Part shown: positions 33,785 to 47,070 of the stretch, in pieces | How the letters are laid out: each line of letters starts with the position of its first letter | Position numbering within the stretch: the stretch's first letter is position 1 | Assembly: GCF_963678635.1 (NCBI RefSeq) | Contig: NC_087070.1 | Location: 46,173,467-46,237,466 of the forward strand | DNA: 64,000 nt | DNA from: Symsagittifera roscoffensis | Taxonomy: Eukaryota > Xenacoelomorpha > Acoela > Convolutidae | Reading direction: 5' to 3' | Program-made: the position numbers and the translations under genes | The notes under the pieces: model-generated | What the model was told of the DNA's origin: nothing | What the model saw: only the letters and a program-made list of their open reading frames with translations | Database searches by the model: none

Positions 33785-36700
33785 TATAAACTAAAACAAA
33801 GAATGCTGAATTACACAGAAAAATATAGGTTTTGAAAAATTGAGCAATAAAAAGTAAAAAAACAATCCTAACTAATTTCTTTTTCAAACATTTTTACAGA
33901 AGTGCACTTATACAGTTGAGAGGGACGTCAAAACACTGCAGGAGCAAAGGAGAATTTGCAATCTTTCTGAGTATTGCATGTGTTTAACAAACAAAAATGG
34001 CATGTAGGTACAGTTTCCTAAATTGATGTATCAAATTGGTTTAATTCTTTTTTTGTTCATTTTATAGCTCCAATTATAAAATTTTGTAATTTATTAACGA
34101 ATTTGGTCTAGAAACTTTTCTCATTGTTATACTAATTTCTCTCAACCTAAATGAAGTGATTTTTTTTACTGCTTGTCAACCTTTGATTCAATTTTTTTTT
34201 CATTTGATTCGAGGTTGAGCCATTGATTCAATTTTTCATCTGATATTAATCATTTGATGATAAAATTGGAGCAGGAACGTTCATTACGACGAAGTTGTTT
34301 TAGTATTTTTGTTAAATTAAAAAACTTTGATGGAGTAAATCATTTGACTATTTTATAAATTTTTTGAACTACTTGTTCATTCCAAATGAAGCAGTTTTGA
34401 GAACATGCTTTCCTCGAATTTTTTTCAACATTTTATTTCCCAGCTCGTATGATAAAATTTCATATTGCAAAACGGGTTCCACATTTGCATTATAAAAAGT
34501 AACTAGGTTCTTTTGACTGACTTAGTATCTGTATTGATAAACTTTAGCTGTGAGCGTTGAAAGCTTTTCAATAAGTTAAACTATACGCTGATTTTAAATA
34601 AGCGTTTCAGTTATCTTCATTTTTCTTCAGAATGCAAAAGGAAAGCTGTTTTCCATAAAAAAAGGTTTTGCACTTCGTCAAATTGAAAAATCATCTTTTT
34701 TCCATCAATTATTTTTTTTTCTTGCATGACTAGGTTCAAAATAAAATAAGTTAATTGTTATCAAAAAGGTGATACGATTGGTTGATCAAACACAAGGCAG
34801 ATGATTCACATACAAAAGAAAAACAAAAATCCCAAAACTGATACCCGCCGAAACTCATGTATTGACTTCTGCTGTTGATCGGCTGTTACATATTTTCTTT
34901 TCTGTTTGTCAGGTAAAAATTGACTATTTGTAGTTTGGGTGTCTTGAACCGAATGCATCAAAATTTAAAAAAACAATTTCGTGATCTACCGTTTCAAAAT
35001 TTTTTGAAAAGTTTACAAACACTTTTGCAAGAATCTTGCGAGCTGTAAGCCTAACAGCTACGTTTCTTACAATATCTCATATCGCATCTATTGTTGATCT
35101 CCTACTTCTGTTACCAATTTGATGCGGTATTTTATTTTTTCCTTGTGACAAACTCATTATTTTGATACAATTAGTTTCTCGAAGACTTCGATTACAACAC
35201 TAATAGCAAAAACGCTATTTTGAAATTTTTGGACAAATTTAGCAAATTGTAGTGTACCAGGATGACTAGGATCTAAAAACATCAGATGTAAAAACCTGCT
35301 CGGTAGTCGCGCTTTGCTAGGATTGTATTTTTCGAATTATTTTTTTATATCATTTATTGTCATAAAAACATTTTGTTTTAATTGAATCAAGGTTTCCTGA
35401 CTTTTTAACAACATCGGTAAGTCGAATTTTTCCATCTATATCTTTGACTAGTAGAAGAAATTAATTTGAACTTTTTTGGCGTGACTGTTCAATTTTTGTA
35501 GTGATCTGCTCTGACATTTTACACTACCGCCTTAAATTTATTAATCATTTTGCGTAATTTTGCCACGTAGTGTCTTTTTTTTCAAGATACTCACAAAGAA
35601 GTGCAGTTTTTTATTCCTACTTTCTTACAGAATTTTGTGTCCATTTCTTTAATTTGCTTTGTAAGTTTGTGTTACAATATTTTGAAACTATTACATCTAG
35701 TGCGGCGTTTATCACTTTGTACACAGTGCGTTACCAAAAACAACAGAAGTTCAACCAATTGAAGAAAAACATCGTGGTTAGGTCATGTTCTATTTCCAGG
35801 TCTGCTCAATTTGATTAAAATGTCCATGTGATTTTCATCATTTTCATTCAATTAGTTTGAAAAGCAAAATGTAGGTACTTAATTCAACTGCAAGGTGGTC
35901 TGAAGTTTCCTTTACTACAATGTAAATTGCCGATTGGAAGTTTTCTTGTAAAATATGTGAAATGAAGCCTTGTGATGTATACCTGTTTCTTGCGTTGAGT
36001 TCTCTTTCCTCACTAAGATGTTGTTAGACTTCCGGCTACCATTATTAATTTTAATCCTTCATAGGGTCTCTACAAATAAAAGGCTTGAACGCCATTCGCC
36101 GTTTCAGACAAAGCATGTTCTCCTGAACAACATTAACAGCCGCTTTAATGATGAAAGTACGCCATCGTACTAAACTGTTATCAGTTATATAAATTTCTGA
36201 GTTTTTGTTTTCATGGTTGAAAATTGGAAGTGAAATTTGTTGTTTCCTTCACAATTCGATTTGTTGTTTTCTTTACTACTCTTTAAAAAAATTCTATGTA
36301 AAATAAACATTTTCTCGTCTCTTGCTAAAATTCTTTCTCTTCCATAAACTAAAACAAAGAATGCTGAATTACACAGCAAAATTTAGGTTTTGAAAAATTG
36401 AAAAATAAAAAGTAAAAAAACAATCCCAAATAATTTCTTTTTCAAACATTTTTACAGAAGTGCACTTATACATTTGAGAGGGACGTCAAAACACTGTAAG
36501 AGCAAAGAAGAATTTGCAATCTTTCTGAGTACTGCATGTGTTTAAAAAAAATTTCATGTAGATACAGTTTTCGAAACTGATGTTTCAAATTGGTTTTTTT
36601 TGTTCCTTTTTATAGCTCCAATTTTAAAATTTTATAGTTTCTTAACAAAATTGGTCTAAAACCTTTTCTCATTGTTATACATTTTTCTCTCAGCCTAATT

Positions 36701-39700
36701 GAAGTGATTTTTTCACTGATCGTCAAACTTTGGTTCGAATTTTTTCATTTGATTCGAGGTTGAGCCATTGATTCAATTTTTCATCTGATATTAAGCTTTT
36801 GATGATGAAATTGGAGCAGGAACGTTCATTCCAACGAAGTTGTTTTTGGTATTTTTGTTAAATTAAAAAATTTTGATTTAGTAAATCATCTGACTATTTT
36901 TTGAATTTTTAAGCTACCTGTTTATTCGAAATGAAGCAATTTTGAGAACATGCTTTCCTCAAATTTTTTTTTCAACATTTTATTTCCCAGTTTGTATGAT
37001 AAAATTCCATATTGCAAAACGGGTTCCATATTTGCATTATAAAAAGTAACTAGGTTCTTATGATTGACTTAGTATCTGTATTGATAAACTTTATCTGTGA
37101 GCGTTGAAAGCTTTTCATTACGTTAAACTATACGCTGATTTTAATAAAGCGTTTCAGTCATCTTCATATTTCTTCAGAATGCTAAAGGAAAGCTGTTTTC
37201 CATAAAAAAAAATTTTGCACTTCATCAAATTGAAATTTCATTTTTTCCATCAATTTTGTTTTCTTGTCCTGCACGACTAGGTTCAAAATAAAACTAAGTA
37301 AATTGGTATCACAAAAAGGTCATACGATTGCTTGAACAAACACAAGGCAGATGATTCACATACAAGAAAAAAACAAAAATCCCAAAACTGATACCCGCCG
37401 AAACTCATGTATTAATTTCTGCTGTTGATCGGCTGTTAAATTTTTTCTTTTCTGTTTGTCAGGTAAAAATTGACTATTTGTAGTTTGGGTGTCTTGAACC
37501 GAATGCATCGAAATTTTGAAAAACATTTTCATGATCTACCGTTTCAAAATTTTTGAAAAGTTACAAACACTTTTGCAAGAATCTTGCGAGCTGTAAGCCT
37601 AACACTTACGTTTCTTACAACATCTCATATCGCATCTATTGTTGATCTCTCACTTCTGTAACCAATTTGATGCGGTATTTTGTTTTTTCCTTGTGACAAA
37701 CTCATTTTTTTGATACAATTAGTTTCTCGAAGACTTTGATTACAACACTAGTAGCAAAAACGCTATTTTGAAATTTTTGGACAATTTTAGCAATTTGTAG
37801 TGTACCAGGATGACTTGGATCCAAAAACATCAAAAGAAAAAACCTGCTCGGTAGTCGCGCTTTGCTAGGATTCTATTTTTCGAATTATTTTTTTATATCA
37901 ATTATTGTCATAAAAACATTTTGTTTTAATTGAATCAAGGTTTCCTGACTTTTTAACAACATCGGTAAGTCGAATTTTTCCATCTATATCTTTGACTAGT
38001 AGAAGAAATTAATTTGAACTTTTTTGGCGTGACTGTTCAACTTTTGTAGTGATCTGCTCTGACATTTTACACTACCGCCTTAAATTTATTAATCATTTTG
38101 CGTAATTTTGCCACGTAGTGTCTTTTTTTTCAAGATACTCACAAAGAAGTGAAGTTTTTTATTCCTACTTTCTTACAGAATTTTGTGTCCATTTCTTTAA
38201 TTTGCTTTGTAAGTTTGTGTTACAATATTTTGAAACTATTACATCTAGTGCGGCGTTTATCACTTTGTACACAGTGCGTTACCAAAAACAACAGAAGTTC
38301 AACCAATTGAAGAAAAACATCGTGGTTAGGTCATGTTCTATTTCCAGGTTTGCTCAATTTGATTAAAATGTCCATGTGATTTTCATCATTTTCATTCAAT
38401 TAGTTTGAAAAGCAAAATGTAGGTACTTAATTCAACTGCAAGGTGGTCTGAAGTTTCCTTTACTACAATGTAAATTGCCGATTGGAAGTTTTCTTGTAAA
38501 ATATGTGAAATGAAGCCTTGTGATGTATACCTGTTTCTTGCGTTGAGTTCTCTTTCCTCACTAAGATGTTGTTAGACTTCCGGCTACCATTATTAATTTT
38601 AATCCTTCATAGGGTCTCTACAAATAAAAGGCTTGAACGCCATTCGCCGTTTCAGACAAAGCATGTTCTCCTGAACAACATTAACAGCCGCTTCAATGAT
38701 GAAAGTACGCCATCGTACTAAACTGTTATCAGTTATATAAATTTCTGAGTTTTTGTTTTCATGGTTGAAAATTGGAAGTGAAATTTGTTGTTTCCTTCAC
38801 AATTCGATTTGTTGTTTTCTTTACTACTCTTTAAAAAAATTCTATGTAAAATAAACATTTTCTCGTCTCTTGCTAAAATTCTTTCTCTTCCATAAACTAA
38901 AACAAAGAATGCTGAATTACACAGCAAAATTTAGGTTTTGAAAAATTGAAAACTAAAAAGTAAAAAAACAATCCCAAATAATTTCTTTTTCAAACATTTT
39001 TACAGAAGTGCACTTATACATTTGAGAGGGACGTCAAAACACTGTAAGAGCAAAGAAGAATTTGCAATCTTTCTGAGTACTGCATGTGTTTAAAAAAAAT
39101 TTCATGTAGATACAGTTTTCGAAACTGATGTTTCAAATTGGTTTTTTTTGTTCTTTTTTATAGCTCCAATTTTAAAATTTTATAGTTTCTTAACAAAATT
39201 GGTCTAAAACCTTTTCTCATTGTTATACATTTTTCTCTCAGCCTAATTGAAGTGATTTTTTCACTGATCGTCAAACTTTGGTTCGAATTTTTTCATTTGA
39301 TTCGAGGTTGAGCCATTGATTCAATTTTTCATCTGATATTAAGCTTTTGATGATGAAATTGGAGCAGGAACGTTCATTCCAACGAAGTTGTTTTTGGTAT
39401 TTTTGTTAAATTAAAAAATTTTGATTGAGTAAATCATCTGACTATTTTTTGAATTTTTAAGCTACCTGTTTATTCGAAATGAAGCAATTTTGAGAACATG
39501 CTTTCCTCAAATTTTTTTTTCAACATTTTATTTCCCAGTTTGTATGATAAAATTCCATATTGCAAAACGGGTTCCATATTTGCATTATAAAAAGTAACTA
39601 GGTTCTTATGATTGACTTAGTATCTGTATTGATAAACTTTATCTGTGAGCGTTGAAAGCTTTTCATTACGTTAAACTATACGCTGATTTTAATAAAGCGT

Positions 39701-41400
39701 TTCAGTCATCTTCATATTTCTTCAGAATGCTAAAGGAAAGCTGTTTTCCATAAAAAAAAAAATTTGCACTTCATCAAATTGAAATTTCATTTTTTTCCAT
39801 CAATTTTGTTTTCTTGTCCTGCACGACTAGGTTCAAAATAAAACTAAGTAAATTGGTATCAAAAAAAGGTCATACGATTGCTTGAACAAACACAAGGCAG
39901 ATGATTCACATACAAGAAAAAAACAAAAATCCCAAAACTGATACCCGCCGAAACTCATGTATTAATTTCTGCTGTTGATCGGCTGTTACATTTTTTCTTT
40001 TCTGTTTGTCAGGTAAAAATTGACTATTTGTAGTTTGGGTGTCTTGAACCGAATGCATCGAAATTTTGAAAAACCTTTTCATGATCTACCGTTTCAAAAT
40101 TTTTGAAAAGTTACAAACACTTTTGCAAGAATCTTGCGAGCTGTAAGCCTAACACTTACGTTTCTTACAACATCTCATATCGCATCTATTGTTGATCTCT
40201 CACTTCTGTAACCAATTTGATGCGGTATTTTGTTTTTTCCTTGTGACAAACTCATTTTTTTGATACAATTAGTTTCTCGAAGACTTTGATTACAACACTA
40301 GTAGCAAAAACGCTATTTTGAAATTTTTGGACAATTTTAGCAATTTGTAGTGTACCAGGATGACTTGGATCCAAAAACATCAGAAGAAAAAACCTGCTCG
40401 GTAGTCGCGCTTTGCTAGGATTCTATTTTTCGAATTATTTTTTTTATATCAATTATTGTCATAAAAACATTTTGTTTTAATTGAATCAAGGTTTCCTGAC
40501 TTTTTAACAACATCGGTAAGTCGAATTTTTCCATCTATATCTTTGACTAGTAGAAGAAATTAATTTGAATTTTTTTGGCGTGACTGTTCAACTTTTGTAG
40601 TGATCTGCTCTGACATTTTACACTACCGCCTTAAATTTAATTAATCATTTTGCGTAATTTTGCCACGTAGTGTCTTTTTTTTTTCAAGATACTCACTAAG
40701 AAGTGCAGTTTTTTTATTCCTATTTTCTAATAAAATTTTTCATCCCTTTCTTTAATTTGCTTTGTAAGTTTGTGTAACAATTCTTTGAAACTATTACATC
40801 TAGTGCGGCGTTTATCACTTCGTACACAGTGCGTTACCAAAAACAACATAAGTTCAACCAATTGAAGAAAAACATCGTGGTTAGGTCATGTTCTATTTCC
40901 AGGTTTGCTCAATTTGATTAAAATGTCCATGTGATTTTCATCATTTTCATTCAATTAGTTTGAAAAGCAAAATGTAGGTACTTAATTCAACTGCAAGGTG
41001 GTCTGAAGTTTCCTTTACTACAATGTAAATTGCCGATTGGAAGTTTTCTTGTAAAATATGTGAAATGAAGCCTTGTGATGTATACCTGTTTCTTGCGTTG
41101 AGTTCTCTTTCCTCACTAAGATGTTGTTAGACTTCCGGCTACCATTATTAATTTTAATCCTTCATAGGGTCTTTACAAATAAAAGGCTTGAACAACATTT
41201 ACCGCCCCTTCAATGATGAAAGTATGCCATCGGTACTAAACTGTTATCAGTTATATAACTTTCTTAGTTTTTGTTTTCCTTGTTGAAATTTAGAATTGAA
41301 ATTTGTTGTTTTCGTCACAATTTCATTTGTTGTTTTCTTTACTATTCTTAAAAAAAGTTCCATGTAAAAATAAACACTTTCTCGTCTCTTGCTTAAAAGG
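33785..41400 (+). repeat. Tandem array, about three units of 2.55 kb
   Basis: The landmark GGTAAAAATTGACTATTTG recurs at 34912, 37462 and 40012, exactly 2550 bp apart. The array starts near 33785 inside a unit (AAACTAAAACAAAGAATGC, again at 36346 and 38895) and decays between about 41190 and 41400. The two middle units are nearly identical; the first and last are more diverged at their outer ends. Short frames (64 and 82 codons) recur only because the DNA does. No terminal repeats or enzyme domain was seen, so the unit is best called satellite-like. Confidence 0.93.
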
Positions 41401-41469
41401 AGAGTCATAGATAGATATTTGATTTTGGACAAATTGTTTTATTTTACCAACAAAATGAATGCAATGACA

Positions 41470-41825
41470 CTAACAGTTTTGTGAAATATAATGAAGATGC
41501 TTACAATTTACGCTTCTTGAGACCTCGCAGCTTAAACCAGGAGCGGATTTTAGAAGCACAAAACACAAATTTGAATGTTTTAAAAGTTTTGGTTCGAAGC
41601 TGAGATTAGTCCGCTGAGTTTCAGATTTTATCTGATCTATGACTTGGTGTTCAAGATTTGTTTGATCTGTACTTTTATGAAGAAATCTTTTTGTGCGATA
41701 TTTTGAAAACTTCAACTTTGAGGAAAATTTCGCTGCGGTTATCGAGCACGCCTTTTTTCCTCTGCTTTTTTCGAGAAGTGCTTGGATAGAATAAAGAACA
41801 AAACATACCACGCCACGAAATAAAC
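41470..41825 (-). CDS. Candidate 3'-terminal coding exon of an unknown gene
   Basis: An acceptor-like TTTTTTTTACAG ends at 41826 and is followed by an open frame of about 118 codons ending in TAG at 41470. An AATAAA lies about 25 bp further on (41440-41445). The encoded stretch is Lys/Ser-rich, has no recognisable domain, and no upstream exon was found. It sits just outside the decayed end of the 2.55-kb tandem array. It could be a chance open frame; the combination of acceptor, frame and poly(A) signal is the only support. Confidence 0.33.
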
Positions 41826-42234
41826 CTGTAAAAAAAATCTGCTGATTCTATCGGGGTCATCAACAGTCGATATCAAATCTGATTAATCTTCAGATTTTTT
41901 ATTTCAATGTATTTCAATATTTTAGGTACTGTTTTGGGCTCAAACCTCTTCTTCATGGCAACACAGGGCAAGTTAGTACTGAAAACAAGTACAAGAATTG
42001 GAATTTTTTTCTTTGGTTTTGGAAATTGAGAAAAAAATTTTCTAATTGATATTTCTAAGAAATAGTCACATATTATGGGACTTTGACTGCTATTTAAACT
42101 TTATTCTCCTATTCGCTACGAGTTCGAAGATTTCGGTTAGAAAAAAATGTTTTAAAATAGTACTCACGTTTTCCCGTTGAACTGCTTATGATCCGCTGTC
42201 TTGATTGTTTCTTACTCTCTTCAGTTTTGTTGCA

Positions 42235-42690
42235 TCTTGTTTTTTGGATTTGACGAAAAAAAGACAAATAATTGTGTTCGGAGTGTTTTTTGAGCCAGAC
42301 AAGTTTTGAATTTCTAACCAACTATTTTTCATCATCCAACGATTATTCTTTTGAGCTGAAAACAAAATCACCTGTGATCTTGAATGTGAAGTTACGAGGG
42401 TTTTAAAATTGCCAATTCGGCTAATTTGCAACCGTTAACGCGCAATGTTTTCCCCGCTATTAATGCGTAAAATGAGATTTAATTCGCCTGAGTTCGCTCA
42501 AATTTTTCCGAAACAAGCTATTTGTCATAAGAAAAAATGCTACGGTAGTAAGTGCAAAATTCATCTCGTTGTATCACATTTGTTTCTTTTTTTTTGAAAA
42601 CTTCATCATTTTTTTCGAGCGAACACTGCACCATGAAATTCCAAAGGCATTCTGTATTTTTAAGGCTTAACTCTGATACAGGCAGTCTTT
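42235..42690 (+). mobile_element. Diverged Helentron-like element
   Basis: Order as in intact copies: TTGTGTTCGGAGTG, AACCAACTATTTTTC, CACCTGTGATCTTGAATG, GTTAACGCGCAATG, GAGATTTAATTCGCCTGAG, and a 3' end CTCTGATACAGGCAGTCTTT. Both terminal hairpins are lost. Confidence 0.6.
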
Positions 42691-43195
42691 TTATTAGTAA
42701 AACGAGGTCTGTTTGTCTTTTTTCTTTATTCATTTTTTTTGGAAAGCAAAATGTAGACATTTAATTCAACTTCTTGGTGGTCTGACGTTCCATTGACTAT
42801 ACGGTTAGTTGCGCATTCAAATTTTGTGAAAGCTTGTTGATCGATGTTTTGACCTATCTGTTTCCATCGTAGGGTTCTCTGTCAAGCAAGCTTAGAGCCC
42901 TTGCCTTATTAAGGTGTTGCAAATCAATGTTTATGTCGACTCAAAAAATAGGCTTTCATGACATTTACCGTTTCAAACAAAGCATGTGTTCCGGAACAAC
43001 ATTTCTAGTCCCTTCAATGGAAAATTTATGCGATCTGTATTAAATCGTTATCAGTTACAACACTTTGTTATTTTTTCTTTTCATTGCTAAAGTTTGTATG
43101 TGAGCTTTCGTTGTTTTCTTCACTACTTCCTTTAAGGTTTATTTTTCCTTATTCTAAGTAATTTTATGTGCAATTCTGCACCTCCTTTTTTCTTG

Positions 43196-43253
43196 AGAGA
43201 GATAAAAATAGAGAGAGATAAAAATAGAGATAGAGAGAGAGAAAAAAAGAAAG
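43196..43253. repeat. (GA)n/(GATA)-like microsatellite
   Basis: GAGAGAGATAAAAATA repeated imperfectly, followed by AGAGAGAGA and an A-rich tail. Confidence 0.9.
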
Positions 43254-43629
43254 ACAATTTATTTTAAAAGCCCAATTTTTTCGGTAAAATTCTAAAATTT
43301 ATTATTTTTGAATAGCATTTGATCTGGCAAAGTAATTATTTCACAAAAGCTGTTTTAGTAGTACTACAAATCATTGAAATTGAAATGACTCTTTCTTGCC
43401 CATTATGCTCAAAAACAATATTACCGCTTTGTAGCTCGAATGATTCGCGGATTTAATGTTAAAAATCAAAGATAAGTGATTCCACAGAAACTACGGCTTT
43501 CGTTCCATTTTGTTGCAGAAACGCTTTTACCCATTTAGTTTTGAACCATTGGAACGGTAAACTTTGGAAAAATTTTGAAAAAAAAAATCAAAAAGTCAAA
43601 ACTGATTAGAAAAGAAACGAAAAAAGATA

Positions 43630-44195
43630 TATTTGAAAAGTGTTTGAAGGAAAAATTCCTACCTTACAACTTTCTTGTAAGAAAAAGTTCCTATCTTGTA
43701 ACATTCCTAGAGCCTAATTTGGTAAGAAATTGTAAGAATCTTATAAGATTGTTCTAAGATGCAACTTTTGGTCAGCGAGGGACGGTTTTCCAAAATAATT
43801 CTGCTGTAGTAAACTGTTCAAAAACTTGTAAACAAATTATTTTACCATATTTTGGTTTGTTAGCTTTTTAGTTTCACGGTCTTTTGTAATCATTATCAGA
43901 AAACTTTGATACAAATTACGGGGGAGCGTGAAACTAAAAAGCTAACTGACAAAATTGTGGTTAATTTTTTTCTTTTCTTCAAATGCTCCTGTCAACAAGA
44001 TACTGAATAATATACTACAGCAGAAAACATTTATAAAACCCTTTCCGGGTTGACCAGAAGTTGCGTCGTAGAACTTTTTTTATAATAATCGTACAACTTC
44101 TTACAAAGTTCAGCTCTTTGAATGTTTCAAAAATGTGGAGTTTTTCTTACAATAAAGTTGTAAGATAAGATTTTTTGTTACGAAAACTTTTCTGT
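43630..44195. mobile_element. Fold-back MITE (long inverted repeat)
   Basis: The left arm (43630-43880) and right arm (43927-44195) are inverted copies. The central part is exact over 20 bp: GTTAGCTTTTTAGTTTCACG at 43859-43878 and its complement at 43927-43946. Outer parts match imperfectly (CCTTACAACTTTCTTGTAAG versus the complement of CTTACAATAAAGTTGTAAG). The loop is 48 bp. No open frame and no clear target duplication. Confidence 0.75.
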
Positions 44196-44446
44196 TCCGG
44201 TTTCCCCCCCTTTCAAATTCAACTTTGAAAAGCTTATTTAATGTTGTCAGAATGCAATGAAATTTGGCGTGGTAAACAAATCGACAACTGTGAACAGATT
44301 TGTTCTTATACTTTAAAGCGTAACATCACTCATTTAGCCGTAATAACCCGTAAAACAAACATAAAACTCGGTATTTTGAAAGGTGGGGGGGGGGGGGAAC
44401 TAGAAAAGAGTTTTTTTTGCATTTTTATTCTCAAAATGTTTTTATA

Positions 44447-44905
44447 AACCTTGAAAAAACCTTGATTTTAATAAAGATTCAAAAAAATTGAACAATTTTG
44501 ATTTTTTTTCAGATTTGTTTTCAAAAGACCTCACGTGCCATTTTGAGTACAATGATATGTAATTAGTATTCAGCAACGTGTAAATATTTACAGATAGCTT
44601 GCCTCAACTCCAAATTTAATCAATTTTAGACCCGGAAAATGTCGCCGCTCACCGTTCAAGAGAATGAAATATGTCGGGCGTTAACTGTCCCAAAATAATG
44701 AAATTAACCATTTTCAAACATCAAAAGTTTTACAAAAAATGATCAATAATAATTTTTTAAATATTTTTTTGCTCAAGACGTCAGAATTTTTCAGATAGTT
44801 TTAAAAGACTACGTTCAAAAGAGGCTTGATAACAAATCGTAGGTTTGTTTTTGAAAGAAAACTAAATCGTGCACAAATATTTCATCCTTTCTTATATAGT
44901 CGATA
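44447..44905 (-). mobile_element. Diverged Helentron-like element
   Basis: TCACGTGCCATTTTGAGTAC, GTTAACTGTCCCAAA, and CGTGCACAAATATTTCATCC match the family read backwards. A separate 3'-end remnant (GAGGCCCTGAATGTTTCAACTG) sits at about 44980. Confidence 0.5.
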
Positions 44906-45034
44906 CAACCAGACCTGAAAATTTTAAACATACAAGAACTCAGCAATTCATATGTTGAATTTTATATTCTTTCGTCAAAGGTGAGGCCCTGAATGTTTCA
45001 ACTGCCAATTAATAATTTGAGCGTCGAAAAAAGT

Positions 45035-45560
45035 CTCACTTTTTTTGTAAGAAAGATGTCGTAATGCCCTGTTTAGAGTCATAAACGTTCTGCTCCTATT
45101 CACGCACACCTAGGATGACTTAGGATCACCATAGTCATTATATTTCGATTGATTTTTGAGCAAGATTACTTAACCCTTGGCGCTAAGCTTTCAAAGAATA
45201 TGAAACTTTTGCACAAGCCCAATGCCGTGGTGTTTTTTTTTTCGGAAAAGGTAGGGAACTATTTAAGTCGACCAATTTGATTTTCTTGGCTCGTCAAAAA
45301 CACCATTTTTGTGCGCCGCCCGCAATTTTTTCAAAAAACTATAGGTGAAAAATGACGTTTTGAGCGTTTTTCTAAAAAAAATTGATAGAAAAACCAAGTA
45401 TTCCATTATCAAGCTACTTCTAAACCCCTTGATCTATGTTTATTTACGAGGAGAATCCTCAGCCAAATACTCAATTCGTTAAATACGGGCGGGCAGAATA
45501 AGTTGCACAAAAGTTAGAAAGCTAGCAAAAATTACAAAAACTAATAAATTTTTTCGAAAA
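45035..45560 (+). repeat. Dispersed repeat, second copy of the 5740-6060 family
   Basis: Same block order as the other copy, interrupted at 45235-45375 by a MITE fragment, so this locus was occupied by the repeat first. Confidence 0.55.
45235..45375 (+). mobile_element. hAT-type MITE internal fragment
   Basis: AGTCGACCAATTTGATTTTC, TTTGTGCGCCGCCCGCAATT and GACGTTTTGAGCGTTTTTC match the MITE interior. Both TIRs are absent. It interrupts a dispersed repeat also found at 5740-6060. Confidence 0.5.
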
Positions 45561-45599
45561 TCTTTTTTTTTTTCGAAAATCTTTTTACAAACGGTTTCA

Positions 45600-47070
45600 A
45601 AGTTCTCCGCTGCCACACATAAAAATAACATTTTCCGGGGGGCTAAAAAGTTTTTCCCGTAAGGTTGTTCATCAGTGTTTTTGTTCAGTGTCTAACGGGC
45701 TATCAAAGAGAAAGCTCAGCCCGCTCTTTAGCCACCTCGGTCCTCTCACATAGGACACGCAGTTTTCCCAATATTTCTGGAATCAATTCGAAAACGCAAA
45801 GAATGGCCGACAGAAGACTAATGAATCATTAGAAGGCTGGCATAGAACCTTTCAAATAAGAATATGATGCGTTCATCCGATAATCCAAAAAATTAACCAG
45901 TTCATGCAAAAAGATCAGAGCATGACCGAGCACAAAATTTTATTTGAAAGCAACTAAAATTGCAAAAAATGAAAAAATGTTCAATCTCGATTGGTCGAAG
46001 TTCCTAAGAAATAACAAAAGCAGTTCCATTTGAAAGCAACTTGAGGGATTATCATATGACTTTGATTTCGAGATCAAGTGTTATAGACCGAATCTGAGAC
46101 AAACCGCCGGTCGTCGAGATGAAGATTTTGCCTGCACCCACAGGAAGCCAATAAGAAGACCACAGAGGGAAGCAACGAGCAGCCCAGCGGACGCATCCAA
46201 TGCAGTCGAGAAAGCAGATTCACAGTTTTTGTAGCTAAGCTGGGGCAATCCGAAATTTGACTTGGAAAAGCATCAATGTGACCAGGCACAACACTAGAAG
46301 AACGATGTTACATGTCGTACATTAGACAGAATCACAACACGTATGAAGAATTTTTATCCGAATGACATATCGAATAATGGCGAAGAAAATTGCTGATGTT
46401 TTAAAATTGTGAAGAAATTTTTGGCGGCTCACGGGAAACTCCCACGGTGGGAAGAAATATTCGCATCAAGAAATCAAAAGGGACGGGGCAGCTGAGCCGA
46501 GTATGGTAAAATTCAGCGCGAATTCTGAGGTCTTAAAGAAAATTGAGTAATACTTAGCAGTGTCCATTAGAAAACAATAGAAATACAATCACAACATGGC
46601 GATCTGCACTACAGAAGACCAGACAGAAATTTCGATCGAGTTTCAGGCCGGTTTCGAGCGAAGCAGTTTGAGCGTGATGGTGTCAGAATTGAGCCTGCTT
46701 GAAGGAATGATCGTTAACATGCACGAAAAAATAAATTAACTTTGAGCTACAAAACGGGTTAAAGAAAGCGAGAGCGAATTAATGACGGGTTCAATGCGCA
46801 TTTTGTCTTCCACTAGAATCTGCACCAGCCGAACGATAAAGGATCATTGGTGTCTATCAAAGCGGCTTTGGAGGCAAGCGCATGCCTAAGCGGATTCAAA
46901 TGTCAGCTTATCTTATGTCAAAATTCCAATTCTCTCTCCCAGTCAGACGACAATTCGTAACCGGTGACAATTCGTAAGAAGCGACAATTCGAACAGTAGA
47001 TGAAGCGGATAAAAATGATTCACGCGCAGTATTCCTCTAGTGTCGGATGCAAGCGCAGTGGAGCGAAGCG
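45600..47070. other. Relatively G+C-rich island without a recognised gene
   Basis: Composition changes abruptly from the AT-rich surroundings. No frame on either strand is long enough to call; the 71-codon minus frame at 46289-46074 shows no known motif. GACAATTCG occurs three times between 46945 and 46990. It may be old inserted DNA (mitochondrial, transposon or viral in origin), but nothing identifies it. Confidence 0.4.

Noticed and set aside
35570-38366. Identical 82-codon frames in successive array units
   Set aside because: They recur because the 2.55-kb DNA unit recurs. The frame is disrupted in the third unit, so no selection on protein is evident.
46074-46289. 71-codon minus frame in the G+C-rich island
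   Set aside because: Length is within chance expectation for that composition and no family was recognised.
46436-46470. GGTGGGAAGAAAT, reminiscent of an internal 12S rRNA segment
   Set aside because: The match is short and on the opposite strand from the 3'-end fragment at 47.1 kb, so it does not support a larger collinear rRNA copy.
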